DNA of 64,000 nt from 21-14-0-10-47-8 sp966211795 (GTDB lineage Bacteria; Bdellovibrionota; Bdellovibrionia; Bdellovibrionales; Bdellovibrionaceae): positions 1-64,000 of the forward strand of contig CBIHNW010000008.1 in NCBI GenBank assembly GCA_966211795.1, in the 5' to 3' direction. Positions 17,432 through 26,157 of this stretch are shown one piece after another (the first letter of the stretch is position 1; every line of letters starts with the position of its first letter). A model generated the notes under the pieces. It did not search any database, was not told the DNA's origin, and saw nothing but the letters and a program-made list of their open reading frames with translations. Made by a program: the position numbers and the translations under genes.

Positions 17432-18747
17432 TCTTGAGCTCCTTGAACAGACAGATGACCGGAGACGACTTGCAAATTGGCGTAATTCATCTTGGTGAGA
17501 ATCCTCTGACGCTCGAGCGTGCGCTGCGAGGCCTGATAGGTCGTGAGCGCCTGCAAGACTTCGAGATTGGTCACGTTGCCGCGACGGTAATTGCGTCCCA
17601 TGATTTCATAATTCCGTTTTGAAAAATCGACGGCCTTTTCGTACTTTTCAATCTGCATTTTTGACGAGTTGAAAGAAGCGTAAAGCGTCTTCACCTGAGT
17701 CTCGGCGCTGCGAAGTATTTTTGTCAATTCCAGCTCGCGCTCTTGCGAGAGCGCTTTGGCCTGACGGACCTGCGAACTGACAGAGCCACCTTGAAACAGC
17801 GGCAGGGTCAATAGCACCTGCGCGTCCGTCGAGCCACCCGGAGTGTCCCCCGGTCTTTGAAAATTATAATTCGCCTGCAGATCCACAGAAGGCCAATGCT
17901 GGCCCGAAGCGAGATCAATTCCTTCTTTGGCGGCGCTGACTTGTGATTTTGCAGCCAGCACATCAGGGCGATCCTTGAGCTTTTGAAGAAAGAAGGCGAC
18001 ATCCGGGGTTGAGGGTAGGGTGGATGCCGCCTCCACTAAAATAACGTTGGAATCCCAGCCGGTGAGATAGGCCAGGTTTTGTTTCGAGATCTCCAATTGG
18101 CCGCGCGTGTTTTCCAGCTGCGCTTCCAGAGTGGAAACATTGGATTGAAAAGTCAGCAGGTCGCTATCTTGAGATTTGCCGATCTTCAGAAAATCGCGCA
18201 GCTCTTTCAGGCGTCGATTGTTGGCTTCGATTTCATTTTGGTAATTCACTTCGTCGCTTTGGTTCGACAGCACGGTGTAATAAGCGCTGGTCACATCGGT
18301 CAATAGCTGGCGCTTGACGAGCTCGATCTGAAATTTCTGAGCGGCGGTCAAAGCCTTGCGCTGATTCAAGAGGGCCAGTGTGCGAAAGCCCTGAAACAAA
18401 GGCTGATTCAAAGTGAGCTTTCCGTAATTCGAAGGTCCCGTCGCCGTTGAATTCCCCCAGCGATTGTTATCCGTGTAAAGCGGAAGCGTGCCTTGCAGGT
18501 TCGGCAGAAATCCGGCCTGGGACTGCGTTTCCAGTTCCTGCACCTGGGTCAAAATCTCTTTTTGAACCGCCACATCTTCGCTTCTTTTCAAGGCAGAGGT
18601 GTAGGCATCTTCCAGCGAGAAAGCTTTCGGCGCGGCTGTCGCGGCGGTAGGAGGGGCGGAGGTCAAGCCCTGGGTGAATCCCGTGGCGCACCAGAATAAA
18701 GGAATGAGAATCAAGCAAAGAGGCTTTGCCAGCATGGGTCGCATCAT
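17428..18747 (-). CDS. TolC-family outer-membrane channel protein
   Basis: 439 residues with a signal peptide (PLCLILIPLFWCATGFTQ). Two structurally similar helical halves, with motifs such as LTLNQPLFQGFRTLALLNQ and LLTLPLFQGGSVSSQVRQAK, are typical of the OEP/TolC family. It is first in the operon and is followed by the RND pump with a 4-base overlap. It would form the trimeric outer-membrane exit duct. It faces a response regulator gene across a 138-base divergent region. Confidence 0.9.
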   Translation of the reverse strand: MMRPMLAKPLCLILIPLFWCATGFTQGLTSAPPTAATAAPKAFSLEDAYTSALKRSEDVAVQKEILTQVQELETQSQAGFLPNLQGTLPLYTDNNRWGNSTATGPSNYGKLTLNQPLFQGFRTLALLNQRKALTAAQKFQIELVKRQLLTDVTSAYYTVLSNQSDEVNYQNEIEANNRRLKELRDFLKIGKSQDSDLLTFQSNVSTLEAQLENTRGQLEISKQNLAYLTGWDSNVILVEAASTLPSTPDVAFFLQKLKDRPDVLAAKSQVSAAKEGIDLASGQHWPSVDLQANYNFQRPGDTPGGSTDAQVLLTLPLFQGGSVSSQVRQAKALSQERELELTKILRSAETQVKTLYASFNSSKMQIEKYEKAVDFSKRNYEIMGRNYRRGNVTNLEVLQALTTYQASQRTLERQRILTKMNYANLQVVSGHLSVQGAQE

Positions 18748-18885
18748 TTGAATTGGCCTTTCGACCTTTTCAGAATCACCTTTGGCGGTCCAGATGTCTT
18801 TAGGGTATTTGTCGTAGATTGTAACAATTTGTCAGAATTGAAATCTCTGATTTCCAGGCCTGGGACAAGTGCATATACTCGAGCT
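18748..18885. promoter_or_regulatory. Divergent promoter region between efflux and two-component operons
   Basis: 138 bases separate the TolC-family start (minus) from the response regulator GTG (plus). The region contains an AT-rich block with TTGTCGTAGATTGTAACAA (18808-18826). This layout, a PhoB-type regulator facing a pump operon, is the usual one for direct and self-regulation. The operator itself is not identified. Confidence 0.45.
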
Positions 18886-19584
18886 GTGGAGAAAACGATT
18901 TTAATTGTCGACGATGATACCGAACTCAACCGATTGCTGACCAGCTATCTGGCGCAATTTGGTTTGAAGGTTCTCTCGAGCACGCGTCCCGAACTGGGGC
19001 TGCAAGTGCTGAAAGAGCAGGCGCCGGCCTTGATCGTGCTGGACGTGATGCTGCCGGGAATGAACGGTTTTGAAACATGTCGTGAAATTCGGAAGATTTC
19101 CAAAGTCCCCATCATCATGCTGACCGCACGGGGCGAGCTCAGTGATCGCATCGTCGGTCTCGAGCTCGGCGCCGACGATTACATCCCGAAACCTTTCGAG
19201 CCCCGTGAACTGGTGGCGCGCATTCAATCGGTCTTGCGCCGAACCGAAGGCAATCTCGTTTCCAATAAACAGATTTTTCGCTCGGGCGAATTGCTGGTTG
19301 ATTTTGAAAAAGCAACGGCGATTTTAGCGGGTGAAGATCTGCTGCTGACCTCGGCCGAATTTTCGGCCCTGTGGCACCTGATGGAAAATGCCGGCAAAAC
19401 CATTTCCCGCGAAGATATTTTCAAACATCTGCGCGGCGTGAGCTGGGACGGATTGGATCGTTCGGTCGACATGCTCTTAAGTCGCATTCGCACCAAGCTC
19501 AAGGACTCGACCAAACAGCCTCAGTACGTGAAGACCATGTGGGGCGAAGGTTACCGTTTCGTCGGCGAGGTCGTGCGTGAATAA
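18886..19584 (+). CDS. OmpR/PhoB-family response regulator
   Basis: 232 residues starting at a GTG. The open frame extends upstream, but the family N-terminus EKTILIVDDD begins here. Receiver with Asp9-11, phospho-acceptor Asp53 (VLDVMLPG) and Lys in PKPFEP; a winged-helix DNA-binding domain (about 130-232) ends TMWGEGYRFVG. It overlaps the following kinase gene by eight bases. It is divergent from the TolC/RND operon, which it probably controls. Confidence 0.93.
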   Translation: MEKTILIVDDDTELNRLLTSYLAQFGLKVLSSTRPELGLQVLKEQAPALIVLDVMLPGMNGFETCREIRKISKVPIIMLTARGELSDRIVGLELGADDYIPKPFEPRELVARIQSVLRRTEGNLVSNKQIFRSGELLVDFEKATAILAGEDLLLTSAEFSALWHLMENAGKTISREDIFKHLRGVSWDGLDRSVDMLLSRIRTKLKDSTKQPQYVKTMWGEGYRFVGEVVRE

Positions 19585-20884
19585 AATCCGCGAATCCATT
19601 TTTCTCAAACTGGTCTTGGTTTTTCTTTTGGCCGGAGTGTTATCGGTCGGCGTCTTCGTCACGTTCAAGTATTGCGCGTTTCAGGGCAGCCGCTTTCGCG
19701 AAACGCGGGCCAAGCATTGGGTGCAGTATTCGCAAATGCTGGTGGAAAAGATGGGTCCCGCACCCGACGAAAAGGAGATTCAGGATCTCGCGCATCGCTG
19801 GAATCTCTGGATCCGGGTCGAACAATCCGGAAAGAGCATGGCCTCGGGACCACACGTGCCAAGCCTTCAAGAAGTTGAAAACGGCACGGACTTTTTCTAT
19901 AACGGCGAGGGCTTTCGCTTCGGTCCCTACAAGAATCACTTGGTCGCCGAAATTTTCTCCGCGGGCTCGACTCGATTTCTATTCTTGATCCAAAAAGATG
20001 CGTATTCCTTGGAAGAGCATCCGGAAATGTTGTTCGCGCCGGCGCTTTTCATTTTACTTCTTTTCTTCGGCACTTATTTGGTGATTCGCCGAATCTTGCG
20101 GCCGCTGGTGTCGCTCGAGAAGGGTGTGACCGAAGTCACTAAGGGAAATTTGAATGTGGTGATTCCGGGGGAAAGCCAAGACGAGCTCGGACGATTGGTT
20201 CAATCCTTTAACAAGATGACCGAGCAAGTGCGCATGATGATTCAATCCAAAGAACAACTGCTCTTGGATGTCAGTCATGAATTTCGCTCACCGCTGACGC
20301 GAATCAAGGTTGCATTGGAAATCAATGATCCGGATGCCCAGCGCTCGATCAAAAGTTCGGTGCACGAACTTGAGACCATGGTCAGCGAACTGTTAGAGTC
20401 CGCGCGTTTGAACGATGCTCAGGGAAAGTTAAAGCTGGAACGCTTGGACCTGGTCGAGCTTCTGTCGGACCTGATTCCGCATTACGTGAAAAGTGCCCCG
20501 GGAATTTTGATGCGGGCATCGGATGGCCCGATTTATTGCAAAGCCGATCATTCGCGTCTGTACATGGTGTTTAAAAACCTGATTGAGAATGCGTTCAAGT
20601 ATTCGGCCAATCAAACTCGGCCGGTTGAGATTCAGGTGCGTTCGCTGGATGCCTCGGTGGTGCGGGTGATCGTCAAAGATTACGGCATCGGCATTCCGAA
20701 AGAAGACCTGCCCTTGATCTTCGAACCTTTTTACCGTGTCGATCGCTCGCGCGTGCGCACTACCGGCGGCTACGGCCTGGGACTTTCTTTGTGCAAGAAA
20801 ATCATCGCCGCGCATGAAGGCCAAATCACTGTCGAGAGCGAAGTCGGCCAGGGTGCGAGTTTCATCGTGGATCTGAAGGTTTAA
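19577..20884 (+). CDS. HAMP-containing sensor histidine kinase (CpxA-like layout)
   Basis: 435 residues from a GTG overlapping the regulator stop. Membrane helix 1 (about 8-30), a periplasmic sensor of about 110 residues, membrane helix 2 (about 150-172), HAMP (to about 225), then HisKA with DVSHEFRSPLTRI (His234). The HATPase has NLIENAFKYS, DYGIGIP and GGYGLGLSLCKK. This build matches envelope-stress kinases such as CpxA. It is the cognate partner of the regulator at 18886-19584 and likely senses an envelope signal linked to the adjacent efflux operon. Confidence 0.92.
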   Translation: MNKIRESIFLKLVLVFLLAGVLSVGVFVTFKYCAFQGSRFRETRAKHWVQYSQMLVEKMGPAPDEKEIQDLAHRWNLWIRVEQSGKSMASGPHVPSLQEVENGTDFFYNGEGFRFGPYKNHLVAEIFSAGSTRFLFLIQKDAYSLEEHPEMLFAPALFILLLFFGTYLVIRRILRPLVSLEKGVTEVTKGNLNVVIPGESQDELGRLVQSFNKMTEQVRMMIQSKEQLLLDVSHEFRSPLTRIKVALEINDPDAQRSIKSSVHELETMVSELLESARLNDAQGKLKLERLDLVELLSDLIPHYVKSAPGILMRASDGPIYCKADHSRLYMVFKNLIENAFKYSANQTRPVEIQVRSLDASVVRVIVKDYGIGIPKEDLPLIFEPFYRVDRSRVRTTGGYGLGLSLCKKIIAAHEGQITVESEVGQGASFIVDLKV

Positions 20885-21022
20885 GCGCTCAAAATCAGAC
20901 CAAGGTCAGGCCGCTGAATGATTTAAATTCGGTCACCGCGAAGCTCTTCCTTTAGCCCAGTTCAATACCTGACTCTTTCAAAAGTCACTCTCCTTTGAGA
21001 CCATAGGCTCATTGGGGGAATT

Positions 21023-21826
21023 ATGAAAATTGCGACGGCTGTCGGTGGAATCTTGTTTTTATCAAGTCTTCAATCCTTTGCTCTGTGGCAGGATGTTCAA
21101 CAAGATTTCTGGAGCTCGGCAACGTCCCCCAGCGTAATTTTCAACCAATCAGGCGAAGTCTTTGCCGGTAAAGATTTTAAGCAAACGGTGAAGGATTCCG
21201 ATCGCCAAGTCTTCGAATACACCAGCAAGGGTGGTGTTATTACCAATCAAATTACGTACGGCTACAAGGACTATAAGTCTGAGGACGGAAAAAAACTTTT
21301 CCAGTACGCCGTTTCGGATCGCAAAATCAATGGCGTCAGTTACACCAACGTCACAACCTTCAGCGGCGAGAATCGGATCTGGCATCAATCCTTCTGCCGA
21401 GGCAATCAGTGTTTCACGGTGACCGGACGTATTTGCGATGATCTGAAGAAGAAGTTTGGAGCCTCGAATTTTAAACAATTGATCGAAGATCAAAAACGCT
21501 GCGATCAAATTGCTTCGGCCTTGAACACGGCCATGACCGACAAGGCAAACAAGTCCGAGATGGAAGCAAACCTAAAAGCAGACATGGAAAATGTCGACAA
21601 GGCCAAGTATGGCAATACCATGGGATCAGCGCTCAATATGGTGTCTCGAACCAAAACCGCTCGTCTCGGAGATGCCGAGGCAATGAGCTCTTATAATGTG
21701 TCGATGTACCTTGGTGCTTGTGAAAAAATGGAAGCATTTGACACCACCGATGAAAATGCTCTGGCGCCAAAAGCTGCCGCTAAAACTTCGACCAAAAACA
21801 GCAGTGGTGCATCGGGGACCAACTGA
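21023..21826 (+). CDS. Exported protein of unknown function
   Basis: 267 residues. GGGGGAATT precedes the ATG. The signal peptide ends near SFA (residue 20). The mature part starts with an all-beta-looking region containing two close Cys (SFCRGNQCFTV) and further Cys at ICDD, RCDQ and ACEK. A charged helical segment (about 165-215) and an Ala/Lys/Ser/Thr-rich tail follow. No family recognised. Likely periplasmic or secreted. Confidence 0.55.
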   Translation: MKIATAVGGILFLSSLQSFALWQDVQQDFWSSATSPSVIFNQSGEVFAGKDFKQTVKDSDRQVFEYTSKGGVITNQITYGYKDYKSEDGKKLFQYAVSDRKINGVSYTNVTTFSGENRIWHQSFCRGNQCFTVTGRICDDLKKKFGASNFKQLIEDQKRCDQIASALNTAMTDKANKSEMEANLKADMENVDKAKYGNTMGSALNMVSRTKTARLGDAEAMSSYNVSMYLGACEKMEAFDTTDENALAPKAAAKTSTKNSSGASGTN

Positions 21827-21838
21827 GATTATATTTGA

Positions 21839-22393
21839 ATGAAGTCATCTTCGATGAGCGACTCTTCATTGCCTTTTCAAATTCCTGAAATCGAAACCGC
21901 GCGACTGATCTTGCGCGGTCATCGGGGCTCCGATTTCCAGTCTCTTAGCGAAATGTGGGCTCATCCCGATGTGGTGAAGCACATCACGGGCGTGCCTTCG
22001 ACGGAAAGCCACTCGTGGGCGCGGCTTCTGAATTACACCGGACACTGGGCGCAAATGGGTTTTGGTTATTGGGCCGTCATCGAAAAACAGTCGGGTCGCT
22101 ACATCGGTGACATCGGCATGGCGGATTTTAAACGCAAGATCGAACCTTCGATGCAGGGCCGACCGGAAATGGGTTGGATCTTGGCACCACCCTTTCAAGG
22201 AAAAGGTTTTGCCTTTGAAGCCTTGCAGGCCGTGATCACGTGGGGACGAAAAAATCTTAAACCGACATCTTTTGTCTGCATCATCGATCCCGAAAACCAA
22301 GCCTCGATCCGCTTGGCATTGAAGCTCGGCTTTCGACAAATCGCTGAAACCACTTTCCTCGACAAACCCACTCGCATGTACGAGCTCACTTAA
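21839..22393 (+). CDS. GNAT acetyltransferase (RimJ/RimL type)
   Basis: 184 residues. The opening IPEIETARLILRGHRGSDF is the signature start of the RimJ/RimL/SpeG-like branch. The acetyl-CoA site is seen in GWILAPPFQGKGFAFEAL, and the later NQASIRLALKLGF matches the conserved NxxSxxxxxKxGF. The substrate could be a ribosomal protein, a small molecule or a drug. The start has no good ribosome binding site; an ATG at 21854 is an alternative. Confidence 0.8.
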   Translation: MKSSSMSDSSLPFQIPEIETARLILRGHRGSDFQSLSEMWAHPDVVKHITGVPSTESHSWARLLNYTGHWAQMGFGYWAVIEKQSGRYIGDIGMADFKRKIEPSMQGRPEMGWILAPPFQGKGFAFEALQAVITWGRKNLKPTSFVCIIDPENQASIRLALKLGFRQIAETTFLDKPTRMYELT

Positions 22394-22716
22394 GCGCGGC
22401 GCAAAATTAGCTCTCTTAGCATTCGCTTCAACAATGTAGCCCGGCATTTTCCAAAATTTCATTGCAAGACCCTCCTGTCTGATTTTCGGCTGCCGCTCCG
22501 GGGAATCGGTTGCGAAGAAACGAAATTTTGGGACTGTGGCCGAGGGGAATATTTCCTCTAAACGATTTTTTTTTGACTTGGATCGCTTCCTGGATTTTCC
22601 CCACCCCTTCGAGTTCTTCCGAAAAGAATGGTCTGCAGCTTGCTCAAGTTTTGTGCGGACCAAAGCGGACAGCCTTTCAAAGGACTCAGTCCCTCATCAA
22701 AATCAAAGGAGGATTC
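22394..22716. other. Intergenic region before the Gly/Gln-rich lipoprotein gene
   Basis: No gene. It carries a weak hairpin followed by nine T residues (22542-22573) and ends with a very strong ribosome binding site, AAAGGAGGA. The promoter of the lipoprotein gene should lie between the T-run and about 22690. Confidence 0.4.
22542..22573 (+). terminator. Weak rho-independent terminator candidate
   Basis: GAGGGGA can pair with TTTCCTC (two G-U pairs, 3-base loop). A run of nine T begins six bases after the stem. It lies about 150 bases after the GNAT stop. The short stem makes it a weak call. Confidence 0.35.
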
Positions 22717-23451
22717 ATGTTTCAAAAATCACATCTTAAGGTTTTCTTAGCAAGCTCGGTGGCGCTGTTGTTGGGCGCCTGCAACGGAAGTTCAGGCGGA
22801 GGCAACGCGGCTTCAGATCAAGCCGGAGCCGAGAACTCGGCCACTCCGACATACACGTCGGGGACGGCGATTCGCAATTCCAAAGTCGTCGGTCCGCTGA
22901 CTTTTCGCGGAGCGGACGGGAACGTTATCAAAAAAGAAGTCGTGGAGAAAATCTTTGGTCAAGAGGTGGCGGAGCTTTCATCGATCACTTCGGTGATTGA
23001 AACTCAGGAAGGTTATCTGGAACTTTATAACGGCACGACACTGGCGCATGCGTTGAAACTTGCCGACGGCAACGTTTCGATCGCCTTTCAGAAAGCGGCT
23101 TTCTCTCCGGAAACCATTCATTACATGGTGACCGAATCAGATGAGCATCATCTTTCAAGCTCTCTCACTTTTGGTTTGAAAACTTGTGTTACTAGTGAAG
23201 CCGGCAATCAGATCAATGGCGAAAGACAAAGCGGAAGTCAGGGACAGGGTCAGGGCCAAGCGGGTACAGGACAAGGTCAATCTGGAACAGGACAAGGTCA
23301 AGGCAGCGGCACGGGATCAGGCACCGGCTCCGGCACAGGTTCTGGACAAAGCCAAGGTCAGAGCAAAGGCCAGGATAAAGGCCAAGACACCACACCAAGC
23401 AAAGACCAAACCACCAGCCAAGATAAAGGCACCGGTCAAAGCAAAAAATAA
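22717..23451 (+). CDS. Lipoprotein with Gly/Gln/Ser-rich C-terminal repeats
   Basis: 244 residues. AGGAGG precedes the ATG by 5 bases. Lipobox LLGAC with the lipid Cys at about residue 20. The middle (about 45-160) is a compact domain without a recognised family. From about residue 170 to the end the protein is low-complexity: GQGQ, GTGQ, GTGSG, then KGQDK-type repeats. That tail should be disordered and hydrophilic, possibly a surface-exposed or cell-wall-spanning tether. The repeat tract is likely to vary in length between strains. Confidence 0.6.
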   Translation: MFQKSHLKVFLASSVALLLGACNGSSGGGNAASDQAGAENSATPTYTSGTAIRNSKVVGPLTFRGADGNVIKKEVVEKIFGQEVAELSSITSVIETQEGYLELYNGTTLAHALKLADGNVSIAFQKAAFSPETIHYMVTESDEHHLSSSLTFGLKTCVTSEAGNQINGERQSGSQGQGQGQAGTGQGQSGTGQGQGSGTGSGTGSGTGSGQSQGQSKGQDKGQDTTPSKDQTTSQDKGTGQSKK

Positions 23452-23467
23452 ATCGTCCTAACCATCC

Positions 23468-23505
23468 ATCGCCATTCTGGATTTCGTCCAGATGGCGATT
23501 GTTTT
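23468..23505 (+). terminator. Rho-independent terminator
   Basis: ATCGCCATtCTGGA pairs with TCCAGATGGCGAT (13 bp with one bulged T) around the loop TTTCG and is followed by TGTTTT. It lies 16 bases after the lipoprotein stop and is the clearest intrinsic terminator in the window. Confidence 0.75.
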
Positions 23506-23557
23506 GGACAGGCCAGCGTCTTTTGTGGAAAATGTCTCTCTGCGGAGGCATTTTCTT

Positions 23558-24688
23558 ATGAACCGTTTTCAGCTGATTGTTCTCGCGGTCGCCTCGATTC
23601 TGTATTTTGATCTGGGACTGAGATTGACCTCGGGTGAAGGCCTCGAGACGAATGCGATTTGGTTGGGGCTTTGTCTCTGTTTTCTTTTCGTGCTGCTTTT
23701 GCCCTTTTATTTTTGGAGTCGCCGACGTCTGGAGATGGCGGGGCACCAAAAGCTTCTGATGAAGGTCACGCAGATGGCGATGGCCTACCTGAATTTTCTG
23801 ATTCCCTTGGTGGTCGTGCGCGATGTTCTCAGTGTGCTCGTGCATTTTATTTTTCAGGTCGACGTGCAGCCTTGGTTTTCGCCATTGGTGAATCTGATTT
23901 TTGTTCTGCTGCCGCTGGGCTTTAAAGCCTGGGGCGTTTTCACCATCGCGCGGGGGCCACGAGTGGTTCAGCAATCGCTGCGTGACGAAAGACTGCCAAA
24001 AGAGTTCGAGGGCTTTCGCATTTTGCAAATCAGTGACTTGCACATCAGCTCATCTTTAAAGCCAGGCTTCGTCGAAAAAGTTTTGCGGCAAGCCGAAGCG
24101 GTGAAACCTGATCTGATCGTCCTGACCGGAGATATCGTCGATGGATCGCCCGTCGAATTCCGCCAAGAGATCGCCAAGCTCTCGGGACTGCGCGCGCCGA
24201 GCGGCGTGATGTTCGTGCCCGGCAATCACGAGTACTATTGGAATTTTCCTTCAATCCGTCCCGAGCTGGAAAATGCCGGCATGGCGGTTCTGATCAACGA
24301 AGGACGAAGCATTCGGCGTGGAGAAAATGAATTGTGGATTGCCGGAGTTCCGGATCCGGCTTCGCGAGGTTTTGGCCAAGAACCCCCGCAGTTCGAAAAA
24401 TTGGCGAGCGGATTTCGCGATCATCAGTACCGGGTTTTGTTGGCTCATCAGCCCATCTTGGCGGACGCTGCGTCCGAAGCGGGATTTCACCTGCAGTTCT
24501 CGGGGCACACGCATGCGGGACAATTTTTTCCGTGGAATTTATTGATCGGATTTTTTCAGAAATACGCCAAAGGCTTCTACAAAATTGGCGGTCTTCATCT
24601 TTACGTCAATCAGGGCACCGGCTACTGGGGACCTGCATTGCGAGTGGGAACTTTCTGCGAGATGACCGAGGTCACTTTGCATGTCTAA
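23558..24688 (+). CDS. Membrane-anchored metallophosphoesterase (YaeI-like)
   Basis: 376 residues. GGAGG lies 9 bases before the ATG. Four membrane helices in the first 140 residues precede a calcineurin-like phosphoesterase domain. It has the full metal-ligand set: ISDLHIS, TGDIVDG, GNHEYYW, LLAHQP and SGHTHAGQFFP. Family members (E. coli YaeI, B. subtilis YkuE) hydrolyse phosphoesters, possibly of lipids, at the membrane. It overlaps the start of aat by eight bases, so the two are co-transcribed. Confidence 0.85.
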   Translation: MNRFQLIVLAVASILYFDLGLRLTSGEGLETNAIWLGLCLCFLFVLLLPFYFWSRRRLEMAGHQKLLMKVTQMAMAYLNFLIPLVVVRDVLSVLVHFIFQVDVQPWFSPLVNLIFVLLPLGFKAWGVFTIARGPRVVQQSLRDERLPKEFEGFRILQISDLHISSSLKPGFVEKVLRQAEAVKPDLIVLTGDIVDGSPVEFRQEIAKLSGLRAPSGVMFVPGNHEYYWNFPSIRPELENAGMAVLINEGRSIRRGENELWIAGVPDPASRGFGQEPPQFEKLASGFRDHQYRVLLAHQPILADAASEAGFHLQFSGHTHAGQFFPWNLLIGFFQKYAKGFYKIGGLHLYVNQGTGYWGPALRVGTFCEMTEVTLHV

Positions 24689-25343
24689 GCGTCCCGACCC
24701 GAAGACTTTGATTCCGGCCTTTGATCCGCGCAAATCCACACCGGAAGGCTTGGTGGCTGTCGGCGGAAATCTGCAAGTCGAAACTTTGCTTGAAGCTTAC
24801 CGGCTGGGAATTTTTCCGTGGCCACAAGAGGGACTTCCGCTTTTGTGGTTTTCGCCGGATCCGCGCGGCGTTCTGGACTTTGAAGATCTGCACGTGCCGC
24901 GCAGCCTGCGCAAGTGGGAGCGTCAGCATCCGCACTGGAAATACACTTTGAATCAGGCCTTCTCGCAGGTGATTCACCAATGCCGCATGCAAAAGCGTCC
25001 GGGGCAGGACGGCACCTGGATTTTACCGCAGATGGAAAAGGCTTACCGCGCCCTTTTTGATGAGGGCCGCATTCTCTGTCTCGAGGTTTGGGAAAATGAT
25101 GCGCTGATCGGCGGCATTTACGGCGTGATGTGCGTGAGCGCCATTGGCCAGATGCATTTTTCCGGCGAGAGCATGTTCCATTTGAAGAGCAATGCTTCGA
25201 AAATGGCCCTGGTGAAATTGGTCGAACATTTGCAATCTCAGGGACAGACTTGGATGGACATCCAGATGCTCACCGAAGTGACAACGGCCTTGGGTGGCAA
25301 ATACATTTCGCGGGACCAGTTTCTGCAGCGCCTTGGCGTGTAA
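24681..25343 (+). CDS. aat: Leucyl/phenylalanyl-tRNA-protein transferase
   Basis: 220 residues, normal length. It transfers Leu or Phe from tRNA to proteins with N-terminal Arg or Lys, marking them for ClpS/ClpAP (N-degron pathway). Motifs: GLVAVGGNL, YRLGIFPW, LLWFSPDPRGVL, GTWILPQMEKAY, LIGGIYGV, FSGESMF and NASKMALVKL. The start overlaps the phosphoesterase gene. A cytoplasmic enzyme; no clpS or clpA lies nearby. Confidence 0.95.
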   Translation: MSKRPDPKTLIPAFDPRKSTPEGLVAVGGNLQVETLLEAYRLGIFPWPQEGLPLLWFSPDPRGVLDFEDLHVPRSLRKWERQHPHWKYTLNQAFSQVIHQCRMQKRPGQDGTWILPQMEKAYRALFDEGRILCLEVWENDALIGGIYGVMCVSAIGQMHFSGESMFHLKSNASKMALVKLVEHLQSQGQTWMDIQMLTEVTTALGGKYISRDQFLQRLGV

Positions 25344-25424
25344 TCCGCGACTGGCGGGCATTGCCAAGCTTTGAAAAATCGCGTACATCCTGCCCTCGTA
25401 ACCAAAAACGAAGGGTTTAATCTC

Positions 25425-25880
25425 ATGAAAAAATTAGTTTTGTTGATCGCACTGACTGTCGGCCTGAACGCTCACGCGGGATTGGGAGATTGGTTTGATA
25501 TGGAAAAAATGGTGACGGGTGGATTGATGATTTCTGAAAGCATCAATGGTGCTTTGGAAAAACTGCGCGTTCTGCAACACGAAAAAGTCGATGTGCAAGA
25601 TCAATGGGAAACAATGTGCACGGTGGCAACGCACTTGAAGCACAATTTGGATTTTGCTGACTCAATTCTAAACATCTATCACATGGGCTCACCAGCGTGC
25701 CTGCCTTTGAGCAATGCTTTGAAATTCCAGGCCAGCGTTTTGGATCAATGCAATGATTTTTACAACAAGCCAGTGCAAATCAACTTTGATAACACTTTTG
25801 GAACATTGATGATGTCAATCGCCGAAGCAAAAGACATCATGGCCAAGTGTTACCCATTCATGGATCAAGTTGGCTTTTAG
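25425..25880 (+). CDS. Small exported protein of unknown function
   Basis: 151 residues. The signal peptide (MKKLVLLIALTVGLNAHA) ends in AHA. AAGGG lies about 9 bases upstream of the ATG. The mature part is mainly helical with four Cys (in ETMCTV, SPACLP, LDQCND and MAKCYP), spaced so as to form two disulphides. I do not recognise the family. It is followed immediately by a long inverted repeat (25877-25982). Confidence 0.55.
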   Translation: MKKLVLLIALTVGLNAHAGLGDWFDMEKMVTGGLMISESINGALEKLRVLQHEKVDVQDQWETMCTVATHLKHNLDFADSILNIYHMGSPACLPLSNALKFQASVLDQCNDFYNKPVQINFDNTFGTLMMSIAEAKDIMAKCYPFMDQVGF

Positions 25881-25982
25881 AAGCTTCCCATCGAGGCAAA
25901 TCCTTCGTTGCCGCGTCGTCGACGTCCATGCGGACGCCTTCCTCCTTGCGCCTCGACTTTGCGTCGATGAAAAGCTTCTAAC
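25877..25982 (-). repeat. Long imperfect inverted repeat, candidate structured RNA
   Basis: The arms 25877-25900 and 25958-25981 are 24 bases each, separated by 57 bases. They share TTAGAAGCTT and CATCGA blocks and end GCAAA/TTTGC. On the plus strand there are two C-A mismatches and one further mismatch. On the minus strand the C-A positions become U-G wobbles, leaving a single C-C mismatch. The inner part holds a smaller hairpin (CGTCC-ATGC-GGACG). The bias in wobble pairs suggests the minus strand is the RNA. It could be a REP-like extragenic palindrome, a terminator stem without T-run, or a small RNA. Confidence 0.5.
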
Positions 25983-26157
25983 CTTACGCGGGGGAAGAAG
26001 CTTTTGTCTCAGTTTTAGAGCTAGAGTTTTTTGATGCAGCCCTGATTGGTTCGACCTTTCGGGGTTTGTTTTTTTAAGATGGGTTTGCTTCTTGGGGGAG
26101 GGCGGCTTGCATTTCGGCTTGGGTCTTCCTATTCTTTGGACCTCGGAGGCAAGCCCT

